Below are positions 6,701 to 8,014 of a stretch of 8,014 bases of DNA, piece after piece (position 1 is the first letter of the stretch; the number at the start of each line of letters is the position of its first letter). Where the stretch lies: the NCBI GenBank assembly GCA_016205045.1, contig JACQJM010000022.1, forward strand, positions 1 to 8,014, written 5' to 3'. A program made the translations under genes and the position numbers. The DNA is from Elusimicrobiota bacterium. Its GTDB lineage: Bacteria > Elusimicrobiota > Elusimicrobia > JACQJN01. Under the pieces are notes generated by a model, which worked only from the letters and a program-made list of their open reading frames with translations, was not told the DNA's origin and ran no database searches.

Positions 6701-8014
6701 GGAGTCCAAAAAAATTATCAAGCGGCAAAACGATTATCCCCTGGGACCGTTCCCAAATCCCTAATGGAATGGGCTGGGATGAAACGTCTTTACCTTAAAT
6801 TCTCCATGCTTCTGGCTTCCATGGCCCTTTTGGGGATGGCGGCCGCCGGCCCCTTTCGGGGAACCACCCAAACTCCTATCAGCTTCGGAGGGAAAGATAT
6901 CGTCCTGGCCGAGGATGTCTCTTACAGCGTGACTTGGGCTGAAGATGGCCGCTTCATCACAGCTCAAACAGAACTAACTAACTTTATCGAGGACTTGGAT
7001 CGTTCCAACCGTTTGGACCGAGTAGCCCTTTTGGCTTCGGCAGGAACAACAAGCAATGCCACTCTTTCCGCAGACTATGGACTTTTTAGGGAAAGGCTTT
7101 TCGATCTTGGGCAGGATGCCTATGGGCTTCCCTCCGGGTCCAGTCTGAGTTCCGCCATTGAAAAATCCATAGAAGTTTTTAAAAGCGCTAAAAATATAGG
7201 CACACGCCACCGGGTCTTGATCTTGATCTCCGATGGAGGGGATGACCACCCAGAAGCTCTCCCTAAAACTCTTCAGGAGGCTCAAAAAGAGAATATCACC
7301 ATCTACACGATAGGAATCGGCTCTTTACATCCCACCTCTATGAAAGTTCCCGAAGATATCCGAAAATTGACCCCCGAAACCCCTCCCTACCTCTTGGATG
7401 AAAAAGGGAAAGTGGCCACCACGCAGCTTCAGGAACCTCCCTTACGGGAGATTGCCTCCACCACAGGAGGACAGTATTTCCAGGCGGGAAGCGGAAACAA
7501 CTTGGAGCAAGTCCTCGCTGAGATCGCCAAACGGGAAAAGGGGGAAATCACTCAAACCATCGAGGCTAAAAATAAAATCAGCTTCTTTTTTCTATTCCCG
7601 GCCGCCCTGCTCCTGATTCTGAATTTAGCACTCCCCTCTCCCAACATGATAGGAAGAAAAAAGGATGCTCCTCAGACCTCTCAAACACCCGGTCCCACCT
7701 TTTTCTCTTTAGGATTTTTACCTCTCGGCCTATGGCACGGTACCCTCCCCTATACGTTGGGCATTAGCTTCTTTCTAATTTTATTTCTCATAAACCATGT
7801 GACGGGAGGGTTGCTCGTTGCCCGAGTCCGATCTTTCTTGGAGAGAAAACTAGGTCTTCTGAAAAAGCAGATCGAGCGTAATGCGGATCGCTTGTTCGAC
7901 CTGCGGGAAGTGGATGCGCTCCAACTGAAAAAATTTCTAAATATTTGGAAAAAGACCCCTGACAAGAAAAAAGGGGAACACTTGGAATCTCTTCGGAAAG
8001 ATGCTCTCTGGAGA
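3134..8014 (+). CDS. Giant fused Bat-type protein (BatD/DUF4381-like, BatA, TPR BatC, BatB), 3' end outside window
   Basis: Base-by-base translation from ATG 3134 gives 1627 sense codons without a stop, and the frame is still open at the last base. The nearest upstream in-frame stop is TAG 3041-3043, and there is no ATG, GTG or TTG between it and 3134. A signal sequence follows the ATG directly, which supports this start, though no Shine-Dalgarno is visible. Domain order: signal and Ser/Pro leader (1-210), beta domain with one membrane span and a BatD/DUF4381-like helical part (215-515), BatA-like VWA protein (545-887), three TPRs and a Gln-rich stretch as in BatC (930-1125), BatB-like VWA protein (1165-1502), and a basic tail (1503-1627). 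In other bacteria these are separate proteins of the Bat membrane complex, which is linked to aerotolerance and envelope stress and is usually encoded beside a MoxR ATPase and a DUF58 protein. About 12 hydrophobic segments make this a very large multi-spanning membrane protein. Its biochemical function is unknown. Confidence 0.93.
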   Translation, partial: MRFAATLISFSLLLTSPGPGCYQVYAQTRAMQGGKNISPVTFSTSHSENLPQKSSFNLSNPRFISSHASSSNPQPFPIITGPISPNLKRISPSSPQTRSGASMMPRTKAVSQISLDQNHEMKISSLEPKSRTVRKLFREWEKYFGIRPEAAKNTSVISKPNRASRTLKKGRSIAFALGLSSLLGSAAFSSSHAMFPIPSQQTTASAPDSLSTGDSLKIAAPDSMKAAVRDTTFDVKLSAENKAVRVGDQITLSFTFRNNTHKPQTLPLLRNFLQKSLDSHLDILSISQKEAVVLVPGQTQQIQVQAQIFSIPDLAATDEKLLIPSTQVTLPNAALEIPAVEIQFRSVLPADWKNTPFKEVKPPLKAKVWNLGWVTALFFYALLFWFTVRAIHSLRPSPQDISAGKPTPALKKALHRISQLESDPHAFENSAQFYREVSGLLTSFLAEHLKLPSQEWAFQDLLHQTDSSALSAPDRQWLRALLLERAQPVLFADQEISQEQEKQDLVETKRFILRLANQSGASNSLPLMGVLPLSLLMNTSWFGTAFQWGHPVFLLMLVPLLGLFGFKLFKRQRQSLLVSTTRDFPKTKSLRQKFLWLPQTLLVLSYVLTVLALAKPQMGVIREETLIPTSDIAMTFDRSWSMADLYPGEAKITKFQVTQQEGLRFLQEQKKGANNRLAMLAFDDHTLVVTPLTLDVDVIASGLPQLKIGSGTNIHEAILGSINLFLKRNILDLNPHQSAATASLIHTLQTKGLGAALEQGLKDPQLKELILRSQRSKVIILLSDGTPSGGGDPLEAAAYAKALGVKIYAIGIPGPGFNEALMQQMAELTEGRYFSAADPQAMRTAFQEIDRLQKTPAKVRSAPRLKDYQELLASLALLSLSSSLMLSQTKLKKLTVLLLSLSFPLSFPPQSHADTGQPLAAGISHPLQNPATQLLQEGQKEFQRENYAEALKKFSRALEKSPGTPEIYFDIGTTYLGLKNVDQAERSLKHVLEISRDPILRSRAYYQLGMAALQDKDIEGAIPLFRKALREAPQDAESRHNLELAQRLLQKQQKEGQGKNNQQSPEQQRRSQQRKQGEQQKQPSNQKPDPSQKPQPSDKSADQALKELQKLQFEKDSKQKQGAASEGKKQWALIAGAGLGLSALGGWTHSAAAANLGTVAPPMSLYWMHPGFLTFTAVLLLLTTFLIIRGVQKNYQAAKRLSPGTVPKSLMEWAGMKRLYLKFSMLLASMALLGMAAAGPFRGTTQTPISFGGKDIVLAEDVSYSVTWAEDGRFITAQTELTNFIEDLDRSNRLDRVALLASAGTTSNATLSADYGLFRERLFDLGQDAYGLPSGSSLSSAIEKSIEVFKSAKNIGTRHRVLILISDGGDDHPEALPKTLQEAQKENITIYTIGIGSLHPTSMKVPEDIRKLTPETPPYLLDEKGKVATTQLQEPPLREIASTTGGQYFQAGSGNNLEQVLAEIAKREKGEITQTIEAKNKISFFFLFPAALLLILNLALPSPNMIGRKKDAPQTSQTPGPTFFSLGFLPLGLWHGTLPYTLGISFFLILFLINHVTGGLLVARVRSFLERKLGLLKKQIERNADRLFDLREVDALQLKKFLNIWKKTPDKKKGEHLESLRKDALWR
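3776..4678 (+). other. Giant protein segment 2: BatD/DUF4381-like
   Basis: Residues about 215-370 form a beta-rich domain (VRVGDQITLSFTFRNNT, VLVPGQTQQIQVQAQIF) resembling the extracytoplasmic domains of BatD and DUF4381 proteins. A single membrane span follows (372-391), and then a cytoplasmic helical part with REVSGLLTSFLAEHLKLPSQ (about 435-454) and LLLERAQPVLFA. This pattern corresponds to the 'LsxxLRxYLexxFxLP ... LLexaDlxxFA' region of those families. Compared with full BatD, the N-terminal repeated beta domains are missing. Confidence 0.6.
4766..5794 (+). other. Giant protein segment 3: BatA-like VWA protein
   Basis: Residues 545-887 reproduce a whole BatA. There are two N-terminal spans (about 550-566 and 598-614, the second ending LALAKPQMG), then a VWA domain, then YQELLASLALL as the C-terminal span (871-886). 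The metal-binding MIDAS residues are D637, S639 and S641 (DRSWS), T712 (GSGTNI) and D784 (LLSDG). IDRLQKTPAK matches the family's 'IDxLEKT' ending. Between T712 and D784 lie 72 residues, about 40 more than usual. Confidence 0.85.
5801..6523 (+). other. Giant protein segment 4: BatC-like TPR and Gln-rich region
   Basis: KLKKLTVLLLSLSFPLSF followed by SHA (residues 891-913) looks like a fresh signal peptide. Three TPRs follow (about 934-967, 968-1001 and 1003-1036), then RHNLELAQRLLQKQQ and a Gln/Lys/Pro-rich stretch to about 1098, and a short coiled coil (ALKELQKLQFEKDSKQKQ). TPRs followed by 'HNLELA' and a Gln-rich tail are typical of BatC. The segment is probably a protein-interaction module. 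Confidence 0.8.
6626..7639 (+). other. Giant protein segment 5: BatB-like VWA protein
   Basis: Residues 1165-1502 reproduce a BatB. The spans are about 1171-1188, 1221-1239 and 1483-1500. The VWA domain has MIDAS D1261, S1263 and S1265 (DVSYS), S1336 (GSSLSS, in place of the usual Thr) and D1367 (LISDG). The BatB-specific ending is present as YLLDEKGKVATTQL and LREIASTTGGQYFQAG. The order of BatC before BatB differs from the common batA-batB-batC order. A hydrophobic stretch at 1131-1147, followed by SAAAA, precedes this segment. Confidence 0.82.
7640..8014 (+). other. Giant protein segment 6: membrane-anchored basic tail, continues beyond the window
   Basis: Residues 1503-1627. After a polar linker (IGRKKDAPQTSQTPGP) comes a hydrophobic stretch and a span (about 1541-1562), then a charged, probably coiled-coil region (FLERKLGLLKKQIERNADRL) that runs to the window edge. 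I do not recognise it. Because the frame is still open, further domains such as a BatD or BatE equivalent may follow. Confidence 0.55.

Noticed and set aside
6523..6798. 91-codon open frame on the + strand in another frame
   Set aside because: It lies inside the giant gene and its Arg/Pro/Ser-rich translation resembles no protein family. The in-frame reading has BatB membrane spans.
3134..8014. Stop-codon reassignment or recoding as the cause of the giant frame
   Set aside because: No TAA, TAG or TGA occurs in the frame, and all three are used as stops by other genes in the window.
1..8014. CRISPR array, rRNA or transposase
   Set aside because: No regularly spaced repeats, rRNA-like sequence or transposase motif was seen on either strand.

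Overview
This is a bacterial window of moderate G+C, with standard code use: TAA, TAG and TGA all end genes here. All recognisable genes lie on the + strand. The gene content (a fused Bat-type von Willebrand A locus, a divergent membrane-anchored M23 peptidase, several genes without a clear Shine-Dalgarno sequence, and tandem toxin-antitoxin modules) suggests an under-sampled, diderm-like lineage such as Elusimicrobiota or Omnitrophota. That placement is only an inference, because no marker gene is present.

Region 1 (1-1106) is accessory. It holds the last codons of a probable antitoxin, a RelE-like toxin that overlaps it by GTGA, and then a second module of the HigB-like/HTH (HI1419/HI1420-like) type with the toxin gene first. 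The second module has a near-consensus promoter. An 18-bp imperfect palindrome lies in the promoter spacer and runs into the -10 box, and the -10 box is so close to the toxin ATG that the mRNA should be leaderless.

Region 2 (1107-1417) holds a class II tRNA-Ser(GCU) flanked by inverted repeats. It also has a TATAAT box followed by a perfect 13-bp-stem palindrome just upstream of the next gene.

Region 3 (1418-2991) is a two-gene unit joined by a TTGA stop/start overlap: an unrecognised 224-residue soluble protein and a membrane-anchored M23 (LytM-like) peptidase with an Ig-like domain and a complete zinc site.

Region 4 (3134 to the window end) is the notable part. One reading frame runs without a stop for 1627 codons and is still open at base 8014. 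Read in order, it holds an N-terminal signal sequence and Ser/Pro-rich leader, a BatD/DUF4381-like segment, a complete BatA-like VWA protein, a BatC-like TPR protein, a complete BatB-like VWA protein, and a membrane-anchored basic tail. In other bacteria these are separate genes of the Bat (aerotolerance) operon. Here they appear fused into one giant multi-spanning membrane polypeptide. Signal-peptide-like segments sit at the internal joints, so a polyprotein cut after export is one possibility. The M23 peptidase and the Bat machine would both act at the cell envelope, but no direct functional link is visible.
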